Below, piece after piece: positions 1 to 12,239 of a stretch of 64,000 bases of DNA. Below the pieces are notes generated by a model. The model made no database searches, was not told where the DNA came from, and saw only the letters and a list, made by a program, of their open reading frames with translations. The position numbers and the translations under genes were made by a program. The first letter of the stretch is position 1. Each line of letters opens with the position of its first letter. Source of the DNA: Cacajao melanocephalus (Eukaryota > Chordata > Mammalia > Primates > Pitheciidae); the NCBI GenBank assembly GCA_963573385.1, contig CAUYLG010033140.1, positions 1 through 64,000 on the forward strand, written 5' to 3'.

Positions 1-352
1 TTTGTAGGGACATGGATGAATCTGGAAACCATAATTCTCAGCAAACTGACACAAGAACAGAAAATCAAACACTGCATGTTCTCACTCATAGGTGGGTGTT
101 GAACAATGAGAACACATGGACACAGGGAGGGGAGCATCACACACTGGGGTCTGTTGAAGGGGGCCAAGGGAAGGACAGCAGGTGGGGGAGGGGGGAGTTG
201 GGGAGGGATAACATTGGGCGAAATGCCAGATATAGGTGATTGGGATGTAGGCAGCAAACCACATTGCTATGTATGTACCTATGCAACAATCCTGCATGTT
301 CTTCACATGTACCCCAGAACCTAAAGTGCAATAAAATATTTAAAAAGAAAGA
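1..352 (+). mobile_element. L1 3' end (primate age), cut by the window edge
   Basis: The sequence matches the end of L1 ORF2 and the 3' UTR: GGGACATGGATGAA, then CATGTTCTCACTCATAGGTG, a G-rich polypurine tract at about 157-210, CTGCATGTTCTTCACATG and a tail with AATAAAATATTT. No intact ORF remains. It is probably L1PA/L1PB class; the subfamily is not resolved. Confidence 0.92.
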
Positions 353-1850
353 AAAACTACTTTAAGTTTCATATGGAACAAAGAAGAGCCTGTGTAGCCA
401 AGAAAATCCTAAGCAAAAAGAACAAAGCTGGAGGCATTACACTACCTGACTTCAAACTATACTACAAGGCTACAGTAACCAAAACAGCATGGTACTGGTA
501 CCAAAACATGTATACAGACCAATGGAACAGAACAGAGGCCTCAGAAATAACACCACACATCTTCAACCATTTGATCTTTGACAAACCTGACAAAAACAAG
601 CAATGGGGAAAGGATTTCCTATTTAATAAATGATGTTGGGAAAACTAGCTAGCCATAAGCAGAAAGTTGAAACTAGACCCCTTCCTTATACCTTATATAA
701 AAATTAACTCAAGATGGATTAAAGACTTAACCTTAAGGCCTAAAACCATAAAAACCCTAGAAAAAAACCATTCAGGACCTAGGCATGGCAAAGACTTCAT
801 GACTAAAACACCAAAAGCAATGGCAACAAAAGCCAAAATTGACAAATGATCTAATTAAACTTAAGAGCTTCTGCACAGCAAAAGAAACTATCATCAGAGT
901 CAACAGGCAGCTTACAGAACGGGAGAAAATTTTTTGCAATCTATCCATCTGACAAAGGGCTAATATCTAGAATCTATAAGGAACTTAAATTTACAAGAAA
1001 AAAAAGACAACCTCATCAAAAAGTGGGCGAAGGATAGGAATAGACACTTCTCAAAAGAAGACATTTATGTGGCCAAGAAACATAAAAAAAAAACCTCATC
1101 ACTGGCCATTAGAGAAATGGAAATCAAAACCACAATGAGATACCATCTCACATCAGTTAGAATGGCAATCATTAAAAAGTCAGGAAATAACAGATGCTGG
1201 AGAGGGTGTGGAGATATACAAATGCTTACTGTTGGTGGGAGTGTAAATTAGTTCAACCATTGTGGAAGACAGTGTGTTGATTCTTTAAGGATCTAAAATC
1301 AGAAGTATCATTTGACCCAGCAATCCCATTACTGGATATATACCCAAAGGATTATAAATCTTTCTACTATAGAGACACATTCACACATGTTTATTGCAGT
1401 ACTGTTCACAGTAGCAAAGACTTGGAACCAATCCAAATGCCCATTAATGTTACACTGGATAAAGAAAATGTGGCACATAGACAACATGGAATACTATGCA
1501 GCCATAAAAAGGATGTTTTAATGTCCTTTGCAGGGACATGGATGAAACTGGAAACCATCATTCTCAGTAAACACAAGAACAGAAAACAAAACACCCCATG
1601 TTCTCACTCATAAGTGGGAGTTGAACAGTGAGAAAACATGGACACAGGTAGGGGAACATCACATACCAGGGCCTGGTGGGGGGTGGGGGCTAGGGGAGGG
1701 TAGCATTAGGAGAAATATGTAATGTAGAGATGCCAGGTTGATGGGTACTGCAAACCACCATGGCACTTGTATACCTGCATAACAAACCTGCATGTTCTGC
1801 ATGTGTATCCCAGAACTTAAAGTATCATTACAAAATTAAAAAAATACAAA
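353..1850 (+). mobile_element. 5'-truncated L1, ORF2 C-terminal part and 3' UTR
   Basis: A second L1 follows directly after the first. It starts inside ORF2, with the hallmark [16 protein letters not shown] and [16 protein letters not shown] in frame at 373-633. It is then broken by stops and frameshifts into blocks at 667-849, 1069-1251 and 1312-1521 (WIYTQRI, then MEYYAAIKR). It ends with the 3' UTR and an A-rich tail near 1850. It cannot encode a working reverse transcriptase. Confidence 0.93.
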
Positions 1851-1947
1851 TAAGTAATACAAATAACTATACAACACTTACATTGTATTAGGTACTATAA
1901 GTAATAAAGATGATTTAATGCATGCAGAAAGAGGTGTATCCATGATC

Positions 1948-2060
1948 TGCAAATATGACACCACAATATATAAGGGACTTGAGCATCCATGGATTTTTAA
2001 ATTCATGGTAGGCTTAGAGCCAATCCCCATGGATGCTGAGGGACATCTGTATACCTGGAA
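1948..2060 (-). mobile_element. Tigger-type (MER2-like) DNA transposon fragment
   Basis: The plus strand contains TATAAGGGACTTGAGCATCC and, further on, CCAATCCCCATGGATGCTGA followed by GGGACATCTGTAT. These are typical of the terminal part of MER2-like TcMar-Tigger elements in reverse orientation. Confidence 0.7.
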
Positions 2061-2169
2061 ATCTAGAAGCCCACACACATGTTCTAGGCTGTGCACATGC
2101 CCAGGAAAGATCTCAGAAAGCCCTAAGCTCTTACCTCTGACTGATCGTAAGGTTCTACACACAGAAGCA

Positions 2170-3228
2170 GGAAGTGAAGGCTAAGGCAGAGTTGTAAACT
2201 GCCTACCTGAGCATGAAGGCAGGTCCCAACATGCACATCATCCCTCAGCAAAGGCTGGGGGACTTACTAGTTCTCGACATTTAAGAAAATACCTGTCCAA
2301 ACATTGGCTGACCACTAAGACAGTGGAGCAGAGATTTCAATGTCCACACATGATGAAGGATACGGACTTTACCAAATCAGTTCAAGAAAGTCACTAAAAA
2401 TTGTTCTATAAATGAGCCAAACATGGCCTTTGTATATCGGGTCCCAGATCATTTCTTCACTGCATGCTGAAATCCATTGGCACCAAATTCAAATTTTTAT
2501 GTCAAATTATTTTTTAAACAGCCCAGACAAGCAAAATTTTAACCTCTCAAAGCCTGCCTGCTTTGCATACTCTGTAAAACCTCACCTGATAGTCACTACC
2601 CATTGATAAGGTTAAGTTCTGTGGTTATAAGACCCAAGCTACCATGGTTCTCTGGAGCCCTCTAACCTGGCGATCACTTGCTGTGCTGCTGGGTGACAGC
2701 ACCTAGACATATACCATCCGTTTTGAAATGTTTACTTGAAAGTATACTCCAACTAACAAAATGTGAATCAAAAACAGGAGAAATTGTGGTATAAGAGGAC
2801 TAACAGTAAACATCTGAACCATTTAAACCAAGTCTAGAGATCAATGGAAATGCGATTCTCTCAAATAAGATACATAGAACGTTTAAAAAGAGAAATATTT
2901 CAAAGACACTTTTAAACATAAATCTGGGCCTAAAGCCATGGAAAATATTAATGGCTAAAGCATAGATTGTGCTGCACATCAGATATCAAGTCCTAATAAT
3001 CCACTGCTTAAAATACATGTATGTAAAACAAAATAGGTGACTCATAGGAGGATTCACATATAAATATTAAAACAAAACTCCGATTAAAGTGTCAGCAAAT
3101 GAAAGCCAGCAGTATACTTAAGAGCTGTTCAATCAGGTGCAGTTTGAGAATACAAGAATGGTCTAACAATAAGAAACATGTCAATGATGTTTGTCACATG
3201 AGCAGATTAAAAGAAAACATATGATTTT
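2170..3228. other. Intergenic sequence, nothing recognised
   Basis: AT-rich unique-looking DNA without a convincing ORF, repeat family or RNA gene. It could contain heavily decayed repeats that cannot be named by eye. Confidence 0.5.
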
Positions 3229-3440
3229 GTCTTAAGACGGTTTCATTCTGCTGCCCAGACTGGAGTGCTGTGGTATGATCACAGCTCACTGAAGCCTCGA
3301 CTTCCCAGGCTCAGGTGATCCTCTGACCTCAGCTGGGATTACAGGCACTCACCACCATACTTGGCTAATTTTTTTCTTTTTTTTCTTTTTTTTTTTTTTT
3401 TTTTTGGTAGAGATAGGGTTTTACCATATTGCCCAGACTA
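3229..3440 (-). mobile_element. Old Alu fragment
   Basis: Reverse-complement Alu: GCCCAGACTGGAGTGCTGTG, CTGGGATTACAGGCACTCAC and GGTAGAGATAGGGTTTTACC, with an expanded T-run at 3367-3405 inside it. It is truncated after the first part of the right monomer and diverged (AluJ-like). Confidence 0.85.
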
Positions 3441-3609
3441 GAATACGATTATGTCGAAAGGAACCTGATGAAATTTACTATCATTCACAAAAGGAACCAT
3501 TAGAAGTCCCAGAATTTAAAATTTTATAACACAATAAAGAATATCCCTCTCAAACTAAATTATCACAAAAATTCTAGAGGTGTTTTTGTTGAAGATACAA
3601 ATCAGAAAA

Positions 3610-3882
3610 AATGTCTAACATTAATGCTGTGACCATTTTTGATGGTTTTAAATATTCCCACAAATTCTTCTAAGACTCACTTGGCAGCACATTCTCCAGC
3701 CAAGCCTGCAAATGACTTTCAGTCTTAGCCAACATCTTGTTGACTGCAACCTCATGAGAGGATCTGGATGAGAACTACCTGCTCCTGAGTTTCTGAGGCT
3801 CAGAAATAGAGATAATAAATTTTTGTTGCTAAGATGTTACATTTTTGGAGTAATTTGTTACACAGCGATACTGAATGAATAT
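3610..3882 (+). mobile_element. LTR-like relic, probably MaLR/MLT1 type
   Basis: The end has the usual look of an LTR 3' part: a polyadenylation-like AGATAATAAATTTTTGTTGC followed by GGAGTAATTTGTTACACAGC. The upstream part, GAGGATCTGGATGAGAACTA, fits too. The family is not certain. Confidence 0.45.
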
Positions 3883-4001
3883 TCCTTTGTTCAGAAAATG
3901 TCAAATCCATCAGATGATTCATAAAATTAATTATCACTATAGAAATGGAAGAGACAAAGAATCTTTTCTGATTATATGGGTGGATTAATGAATTAAAAAA
4001 C

Positions 4002-4294
4002 TTGTTTTGAGACAGGGTGTTTCACTGTTGCCCAGGCTGGAGTGCAGTGGCATAGATGGCTCACTAAAGCCTTGACCTCCTAGGCTCAAGTAATCCTCTA
4101 GCTTCAGCCTCTCCAGTGATTGGGACCACTGGTGCATGCCACCACGTCTGGCTAATTTCTTAGACAAATTTTTTAGTAGTGTTGGGATTTCACCATGTTG
4201 CCCAGGCTGATCTCAATCTCCTGAGGTCAAGCAATCCTCCAACCTTGGCCTCCCAAAGTGCTAGGATTACAGGAATGAGCCACATGCCTGGCTT
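4002..4294 (-). mobile_element. Full-length old Alu (AluJ-like)
   Basis: Both monomers are present in reverse complement, from TTTTGAGACAGGGTGTTTCA to GATTACAGGAATGAGCCACA. The diagnostic AluJ-like left part reads AAAGCCTTGACCTCCTAGGC. Confidence 0.93.
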
Positions 4295-4454
4295 TAAAAT
4301 TAAGAGGTCAAAATCTCTAAGATATATGTAAATATTTCATTGATCTTGGAACTGGTAAACAAAAAATATTGAAATATAAAAGCAATGGAAAAAAATCAAA
4401 GATGTCTAGTATTTATTAAGCACACACTATATATTAACTAGAGTATGTATGTGG

Positions 4455-5560
4455 CAAAATACCACCAGGTATTCACCAGAATGGGTATAATTAGACTAAT
4501 GCTTAATGTTGACAAAGATGTGGGACAATTGAGACTCTCATATATTGCTGCTAGAAGTGTAAAATGGGACAGCCAGTTTGGACAAAGTTTGTCAGTTTCT
4601 TAAGCACTAAACACATACCTACCTTAGATCCAGTAATTTCACTTCAAGGTGTTTACCCAGGAAAAATAAAAACTTGTATTATCAAAATGACTTGTGTAAG
4701 AATATTCATAGCATCTTTATTCATAGTAGTCACAAATGGGACTCAGACCAAGGTGTCCATCAATAGGAGAATGATTCCTGAGTTGATAGTCATAAAATGG
4801 AATAATAACTAGCAGTAAGAAGGAACAAGCAATTGATACAGCGAAATGGATAAATCTCAAAAATATTATGCAGGAAGAAGTAAGACACAGAGGAGTACCA
4901 ACTGTATTATCCCAATGATGTGAAGTTAGAGATGAGGCAAAACTAATTTATGGGTGGAAAGGGAAGAGGGGAGCAGAGATTGATTGGAAAATAACATAAG
5001 AAGCTTTCTGGGGGTGATGTAATATTCTATATCTTGATGGGGGTTTGGGTTACAAAGGTGTCAAATTTGTCAGAACTCAGGGCATGCACTTAGGATTTGT
5101 GCATTTCATTGCATGTAAATTTTATCTTAATAGAAAGTATTAACTAATATTGAGCTCTAGTTAAGAATATGAATACTAAAGTGTTTAGGAGGATGCATAG
5201 TGACGTCTTCAATGTTTGGAGGGGTGAGTAGACATATGATGAAGCAATCATAGTAAAGCAATGAGAGAACCTAGGTGGTGTGCCAAAATTAACTTTGCTG
5301 TAGGTTTGAACATTTTTTAAGTTTGTGGGGAAAAAAATCATGTTTTCAAAGGAATTCATATACATTGTCAAATTAAAAAGCAGGGTAGAATGCTGCATGT
5401 GTAATGTGATAGTTTAGAGAGAGTGAAAGAACACTAAAAGAAAAACCAATGGTTATCTTGGGGTGTTGTGGCAATGTGTAATTTTAAATTCTTTGTGACG
5501 TTTCCTTTATGTTTTCTATACTTTCTACAACAAGTGTAAAAGGCTACTATCAGAAAAAAA
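4455..5560 (+). mobile_element. Ancient L1M 3' end(s)
   Basis: Degenerate ORF2 end and 3' UTR of an old LINE-1: GCTGCTAGAAGTGTAAAATG, CCAGTAATTTCACTTC, GGTGTCCATCAATAGGAGAA, TGGGTTACAAAGGTGTC, then CTAGGTGGTG and a late part with GGTTATCTTGGGGTGTTG and CTTTCTACAACAAGTG. It may be two fragments joined near 5150. No open frame of use. Confidence 0.8.
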
Positions 5561-5561
5561 T

Positions 5562-8500
5562 GTATCCCATACAATTTTTAAAATAGTTTCAATGAGGCAG
5601 ATTTTAACTTGGAGTATAGAGAAACACTTTCCGATGTTTGGAACTACATGCAGCTGGAATAGACCACTAAGATGACAGGAAGGTTTTCTATCTTCCAAGG
5701 ACACTGACCCAGGCTGGAAAACCATAAGTAGGAATATCTGAGAACGAGTTTAAACAGGCATGAGGGATTTTAGTGTATCCTGACATTCTGAGACTCAACA
5801 TGCGAAACAAAGTGTTGTAGAAATGAAAAAGCCTCTTGCGTTTTCCTAATCTATTCCAAAATCAGTACTACTCTATGAAAATAAAGACACTTGGTACTAA
5901 AACTAAATTCCTGGACAGAAAAAGAAATTAAAAAAAATTTTTTTAGAAAGCAGAAGCGCTAATCTGAGATTTCCCCCACACAACAGACATACAACCTGGT
6001 TCAGTGTGTAACAGGAAAGTCCTCCTCAACACCCAGAGTTGTTTTAGCATCTCAGCTGTGCTGTAGGTGTGGTGGAATAATAGTATCACCTCCTATTTGC
6101 AAACCGTTTTTAGAGGAAGCAGAGCACTTCAACGTATATTATCTAATCCTATGCCAACCCCGAGACATGCTCTGTGGTGGAAGACGGGCTTTCCCAGATA
6201 CTGCAAAGCCGAGGGCAGTGAGATTGTTCAGGGAAACCTGGGCACTGACTCTTCCCCCACGTGTGGAGGGTCCTTGTTGGTGCTGCATTTGCCTCAAGAA
6301 CTAAGACAGCTTGAGATTTGTAATTGTTTCTTTAAAAACATGCAAAGTCAGTTCAAGCACATTTTTCTGGCTTTAGTTTCTTTCTCAACCCCTTCAGTGC
6401 CCCATCTGGAAGGAATGTTAACGTCTGTTAATGTCAGTGAAATGCCCTTTGTCGAGCCCAGCGTTAAGGGAACAGCTGAGCCATGGTGGGCTGCACGGGG
6501 CCACTTTACAGTAGGCGCGTGCATTTGAGTGCAGGCGCTTTCCCTGTCGGTTAGGAATTTATCTTCAATGATGCACGTGGATCCTATTGTCTCTATTTTT
6601 CTGTTTTAATTTATTTATTTTAGATGAGGAAATTGAAGTTCTGAGATTAGGTAGAAGGCCCAGGCCTGGAATGTGTGACATCAGTGCTTTTGATGGAGCA
6701 GAAAGGAAAGCAAAATTTGAGAGTATTACTCAAATAAGTTCCCAGTGAAATCTACAAAATCTTTGTCAGTTGATATAAAAAAAGAAACTAAAAAAAATAC
6801 AAATTAGCACTTCGAATTTAAAATTTTAAACAATTCTGAATGTGGTAAAGTTGTCCCAGGCATTATGAAAATATTTCCTATGAGGGCAAGACCATATGCA
6901 TCCAAGTTGAAACATTAGATGTTCTCGTCCTCACAAATAACAGTGGAGAGCTTGAAGAAAGAGCTCGGACTTTGGCACTTTTGATTGATGCTTCATGTAG
7001 GCCAATTTTTTGTTTTTGTCCAAGACATTCTAGTTACCTTTCCTGTTCCTAAAGAGGGGAAAGGGGAAAATGCAACTAAGATAGGCCAACCAAGAGAGTT
7101 TAGAGTGATTGTACAAAATCCATGACCACAAATCAAATAATGATACAATAAATCACATCACAGTTTTGAAAAGCTCCTAGTGAAAAACCTGAATGAGATG
7201 GAGGCAACAACATATTTCAGTAACCCAAACCTTTACTTTGAAAAAAGGCACTACTCCAAAGCTCGGAGAACCTTCAACAAAACCATTCAAAGCTAGGACC
7301 AGCACAGATGACATTTTTCATTGCATGCCTTTGAAGTTGCAAAAACACAATCCAATATACATATTTCCGTGTTTGACTAAGTTCGGTGAGGTGGAGTGAA
7401 TCCCGTCTTGGCTGAGCCAAGGTCCCCTCATGTTCCAGCCCTGGATCTAAGAGGCCAAGTCCACCGCAACAGTCCCACAGTCAACAGCAGTTCAAACCGT
7501 AGCTGCTTCTCCAACTTTTCAGGTTGCTACAGCGTTAACTAAGGCCTGCTAGGGGGAAAAAAAAAAAAAAACCCAGAGGAGCAATGTCATCCCATTTTTC
7601 CAAATATTGACACCCAGCACCATCACCCAAAAATCTGTCTTTCTAGGTTATCTTCAAAACTCTACAGGCAGCCTTTGACTAACTTCAGGTCAAGCCTGGC
7701 TGCTGAGTGGGGAGTTGACTGGGAGGAGGATACCCTACTCCACAATGTCAGGACCTTCAGAAGCCTCTCTGCCCCTTTGCATTCACTTGCCCTCAATCCT
7801 TCAACTCCAGGTTGCCTGAAATTGTTCCATGAGAAGCTTATTTCTTGAGCTAGGCTTCTGTTAAAATATAATACCACCAAGGGAGTTAATAGCAACTTTC
7901 AACTCAGTGTCAAGGTGTTTATCAGATTCCCTTATGAAGCAGGTTGTGCAAAAGAACACCTGTTGCCCCTCCAGGAAAGCAGGAGGGGAGGAGAAAAGAT
8001 TTCCCAAAGGGGAGGCTGGGAATGTGGACACTTTGAGATTACACCAGTTTTTTCTGGCTGGCCTTGGTCTTAAGTGTTAAAATGCCCTTCATCCTCATCA
8101 TGAAATCTTACCTACTTATCTGATAAACTATTCTAATCAGAAGCCACATCAAATTTGTTTATGCCCAATTTTTCCTCTATCTTGACCAAATACAGGAAAT
8201 GAATGACTTCGCAAAGCACACAGAGACCAGCCAAAGCAATCTGCAAGTTGTGCAATTCTGCCCCAGCTCTCGGCTCTATGTATTCAGCAAGGAGTGCAAG
8301 AGAAACCTCATTCTTGTTCTCCCTCTCAAATGCACACACCCAGATTTTTTTGGTAGACTTGTGGACTTTAATTTTGCAATCTCCTCTTTTTGGGAACAAG
8401 CAGAAAATAGTAACACTCCATTTGCTTTGTACTTTTTCTAGTGATTTTTCCCCATATTGAGATACAACAGAACAGACTTTTAACAATAAAAATATAGAGA

Positions 8501-9558
8501 ATCTCTCCTTTCCTTGTTTATACACACACAGGCTTATAAAAACCATGTGACCATGAATTGGTGGCCCTTATAACCCTATTTTTAGCACAGGACAAAAAAA
8601 ACCTAAAGGCCAGGAGCAAGACTTGATTTTCCTCAATCACTCAGCCAAGCTATTGATTGGCACAACTTGGAACTTGACTTTTTCTATTTTATTCTTGTTT
8701 ACTGAGTCATACTAACTGGAAACTTACTGTATTTTCTATTTCTGAAGCTGTTTTAAAAGCAACCAAAGTAGATAGGTATATTATCTTTGCTAAGAGATGG
8801 TATGATGTTCTAACTATATTTATCACTGAGTTCAAGTACAAGATCTTTATAAAGTCTGTGCCATTTTAAAACTTAACTTCAAAAGCATATGAGGTAGACA
8901 TGATAGTAAATTGTAAATGGAATTTAAAGGCAAATTCAATTTTCTTCTTAAAGCCGTCATGAACTTCAATTCTGCTGGCCATATTTCATTTGTCACAGGA
9001 TCTAAAATGAGTACATATTGTGTGCAGTTGTGTAATGCAGTTGTCCTAAACTTTAATACATTTACTTTTGAGTGCCGTTTACAGATTGTTTCTCTAACAC
9101 GCACAACCTGAGTTATTAAAGTTTAAAAGTGCACAAGGCCCTTATGAAGACTCTGTTTATAACTCAAGTACAGAGCACAGGAATTCTGGCTAAATTACCT
9201 CCTTTTGCTGCCAGCCTGGTCTCCTTCATTTCAGACAGGCTATAAATCAAAAGAATTGTACATTCCTTTTCAGTGAAAAGGAGAAATTCTTAAACTCTAG
9301 GATTTAGCGAATAACTGGTGCTAAACGGCATGGCTACATTTTTTAAGTGGATCCCTGCTTAGGATACCTAGATAACGTTAAGATCTAATTGGAGTGACAA
9401 AAGGCACTGAAGAAGAGAAGTTACATGATTAGAAGGCTGACCATCCTAAGTATATACGCCACACAGCAGTGACCAATTGAGCTTCTATTCAAGATCCCTG
9501 CAACTGCATGTCGTGTTTCCTGAACACTCAGTTCGCAAGGATACAACTCTTCTCTGAA
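5562..9558. other. Intergenic stretch with few recognisable repeats
   Basis: Mostly unique sequence. A MIR/L2-like core is possible at about 6610-6660 (ATGAGGAAATTGAAGTTCTG). A 15-A run lies near 7556-7572. Open stretches at 6067-6528 (+, 153 codons) and 8133-8546 (-, 137 codons) show no domain, no splice context and no codon periodicity that I can see, so I do not call them genes. Confidence 0.5.
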
Positions 9559-9561
9559 TTG

Positions 9562-9860
9562 TTTTTTAATTTTTGAGGCAGTTTCTCACCACCCTGTCAC
9601 CTAGGCTGGAGTGCAGTGGTGTGATCACAGTTTACTGCATCCTCTACCTCCCAGGCTCAAGTGATCCTGCTACCTCAGCCTCCTGAGTAGCTGGGACCAC
9701 TGGCATGCACCACCACATCCAGCTGATTTTTTAGTTTTCTGAAAAGATGAGGTCCCACTTTGTTGCCCAGGATGATCTTGAACTCCTGGGCTAAAGCGAT
9801 CCTCCCACCTTAGCCTCCCCAAATACTGGGATGAAGGTTATGAGCCAACATGCCCACCCT
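9562..9860 (-). mobile_element. Full-length old Alu (AluJ-like)
   Basis: Reverse-complement Alu with CTAGGCTGGAGTGCAGTGGT, GAGTAGCTGGGACCACTGGC and GATCTTGAACTCCTGGGCTA. Divergence is high, as expected for AluJ. Confidence 0.93.
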
Positions 9861-10454
9861 CTTCTCTGAATTCTTACTGCATCCTTAAAGTGAGTCTAAA
9901 CTCAAACTTCAGAGATCTAGACAGTTTGTGTCAGGGTTGGGTCTACAACCCAGGACTGTTCTCTTCTTACCAGAACCTGCCTCAGTTCTGGGACGAGGTG
10001 GTCAAATATATAGCATGAAGCGAAAACCAGATCTGGAGGGTGAAGAAGGCAAATTCAAAGATGGCTGAGGTTTTGGAACTTGAGTGGCTTACAAAATATG
10101 GGGAGGCCACATTAAAGGAAAGGTCATGAGTTTCGGATTAAATCTGCCGAGTTGAAGATGATGGCAGAATGTCAAATCTATCGGGCCTGGATAGATCAAG
10201 AGTCTTGGAATGATAAAGGCCAAAATCTCTGCAAAAGGCAGGAATGTGTAGAATGATAGAAGTTTTAACCTTGTTGATGTAGAATTTTAGAGCTTGATTC
10301 AGTGGTCTAGGTGGTGAGGAACGTCGGCAGATGTGCCGAAGCCTGTAAGAGTGGTGGGGGGGGCAGTTCCAATGACTCTGCTTCCTCAGTAGCATCTGTG
10401 GCCTTTTCATTTGCAGCAAGCCTTTCCCAGCCAGTCCCACCCCATAGGTCAGGT

Positions 10455-10761
10455 CAAAGGTCAGCAAACTACAGCCTGTGGGCTAGTTCTGGCTCACTGC
10501 CTGTTTTTGGTCAATCCTGAGAGCTAAGAACGTTGTTAATTTTTAAGTGGCTGAAAAAATTATATTCCATGATGTGAAATTTAAATGAAATTCAAATTTC
10601 AGTGTCCATAAAGTTTCACTGGAATGCAGTCACATTCATTTATGTATTGTGTATGGTTTTTTCACATTACAACAGCAGCGTTGAATAGTTGCAACAGAGA
10701 CAATATGGCCGTCAAAGCTTGAGATATTTACTACGTGCCTTAAAAATTTTGTTGATCCTTG
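10455..10761 (+). mobile_element. hAT-type non-autonomous DNA transposon
   Basis: The ends form imperfect inverted repeats: CAAAGGTCAGCAAACT at the left and AATTTTGTTGATCCTTG at the right. The interior has GCCTGTGGGCTAGTTCTGGC, GGAATGCAGTCACATTCATT and GTTGCAACAGAGACAATATG, which I recognise from a common mammalian Charlie-like hAT MITE. The exact family name is uncertain. Confidence 0.75.
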
Positions 10762-10974
10762 TTTTAGATGTTTAAAGGTTTAGGCATCTGAAGATGGCTT
10801 CTGATCCTTAGCATTCCCATCTGTCCATCCATTCATCCATGTACCCAGCCAGCCAGACATCTAATATTTATCAAGTGGGTACTACGTGAAGTTTAAAGAG
10901 TTGCAAGACCAAATCTCAGCCCTCGGTACCAGTGTTATATAGTAGAAAGAATGTGGCATTCAGCTGGAGAAGTG

Positions 10975-11212
10975 TAGGTTGAGTATCCCTTCTCCCAAAT
11001 GCTTGGGACCAGAGATGTTTCAGATTTCAGATGTTTTTTGATTTTGTATTATTTGTATTATACTTACTGGTTGAATATCCTGAATCTGAAAATTGAAAGT
11101 CTGAAATGCACCAATGAGCATTTCCTTTGAGCGTCATGCTGGTGCTCAGTAGGTTTTGGATTTTAGAGCATTTTTGATATCAGCTTTTTGGATCAGGAAT
11201 ACTCAACCTGTA
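10975..11212 (+). mobile_element. Tigger-like TcMar MITE, internally deleted copy
   Basis: Terminal inverted repeats are TAGGTTGAGTATCCC and GAATACTCAACCTGTA, bounded by TA as expected for Tc1/mariner insertions. The interior has GCTTGGGACCAGAGATGTTT. It is about 240 bp, against about 358 bp for the related copy at 43035. Confidence 0.85.
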
Positions 11213-11515
11213 CTTCGCTGGGTGGTCGAGCATGAATTTTTAGTTTCCTTAGGTTCCTCCTCAGAGCCCTTTTCCTCAGGGACCAGCCTGTGGTTGGAAG
11301 AGGGATTAGTCTTTGAAATGAGAGTAGACTGAAATGGCAGCTGTCATTTCAGAGGTTCTAGTTAAGTGGAAAAGGAAGGTTGCTGAGATTGGGAACCAGA
11401 CTCAGCTGGAGGAGCTGTGGCTTTTGCCTGGCTGGTCAGGGCTCATTCCTCCAGCTAGGCCAGGCACTTTTACCTTTGTGGTACCTTCTTCCATTTTAAA
11501 AAACAACAACAACTA

Positions 11516-11796
11516 GTCTAGGCATGGTGGCTAGACCAGTAATCCCTGTGCGTTGGGAGGCTAGGGCAGGAGGATCACTTGAGCCCAAGAATTTGAGACT
11601 AGCCTGGGCAACATAGTGAGACCTTTTATCTACAAAAAATAGTCAGGATTGGTGGCACACACCTATAGTCCCAACTACTCAGGAGGCTGAGGCAGAAGAA
11701 TCTCTTGAGCCTCGGAGTTTGAAGTTATAGTGGGCTATGATCACCCCACTGCACTTCAGCGTGGGTGACAGTAAGACTCTGTCTCTAGGGAAAAAA
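11516..11796 (+). mobile_element. Full-length old Alu (AluJ-like)
   Basis: Forward Alu: GGTGGCTAGACCAGTAATCC, GAGCCCAAGAATTTGAGACT, ACTGCACTTCAGCGTGGGTG, ending in a short A-rich tail. Confidence 0.92.
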
Positions 11797-11884
11797 CAAA
11801 TCATAAAAACGAAGAATGTTATGACTACATTGCTATGAATATCAACTAGTCTGAGCTCATGTTTTTTTCTGATTTAAAAAAAAT

Positions 11885-12238
11885 TAGCAGCCATGAAACA
11901 GGATGAGTTCATGTCCTTTGCAGGGACATGGATGATGCGGGAAACCACCCTTCTCAGCAAACTGACACAGGAACAGAAAACCGAACACCACATGTTCTCA
12001 CTCATAAGTGGGAGTTGAACAATGAGAACGAATGGACACAGGGAGGGCAACATCACACCCGGGGTCCTGCCGGGGGTCGGGGGAGGGATGGGGAGAGGTA
12101 ACACTAGGAGAAATACCAAATGTAGATGACTGTTTGATGGGTGCAGCAAACCACCATGGCACATGTATACCTATGTAACAAACCTGCATGTTCTGCACAT
12201 GTATCCCAGAACTTGAAGTATAAAAAAATTAAAATTAA
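11885..12238 (+). mobile_element. L1 3' end, primate age, strongly 5'-truncated
   Basis: Only the last part of ORF2 (AGCCATGAAACAGGATGAGT) and the 3' UTR remain: CATGTTCTCACTCATAAGTG, a G-rich tract at about 12058-12100, GCACATGTATACCTATGTAA and CCCAGAACTTGAAGTATAAA. It is about 350 bp and resembles the element at the left edge. Confidence 0.93.
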
Positions 12239-12239
12239 C

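Noticed and set aside
6067..6528. 153-codon open stretch, plus strand
   Set aside because: No recognisable domain and possibly overlapping a decayed MIR; no exon signals.
8133..8546. 137-codon open stretch, minus strand, with plus-strand open stretches overlapping it
   Set aside because: Overlapping open frames on both strands with no family resemblance; typical of chance.
10138..10467. 109-codon open stretch, minus strand
   Set aside because: No domain, ends in a hAT transposon end; not supported.
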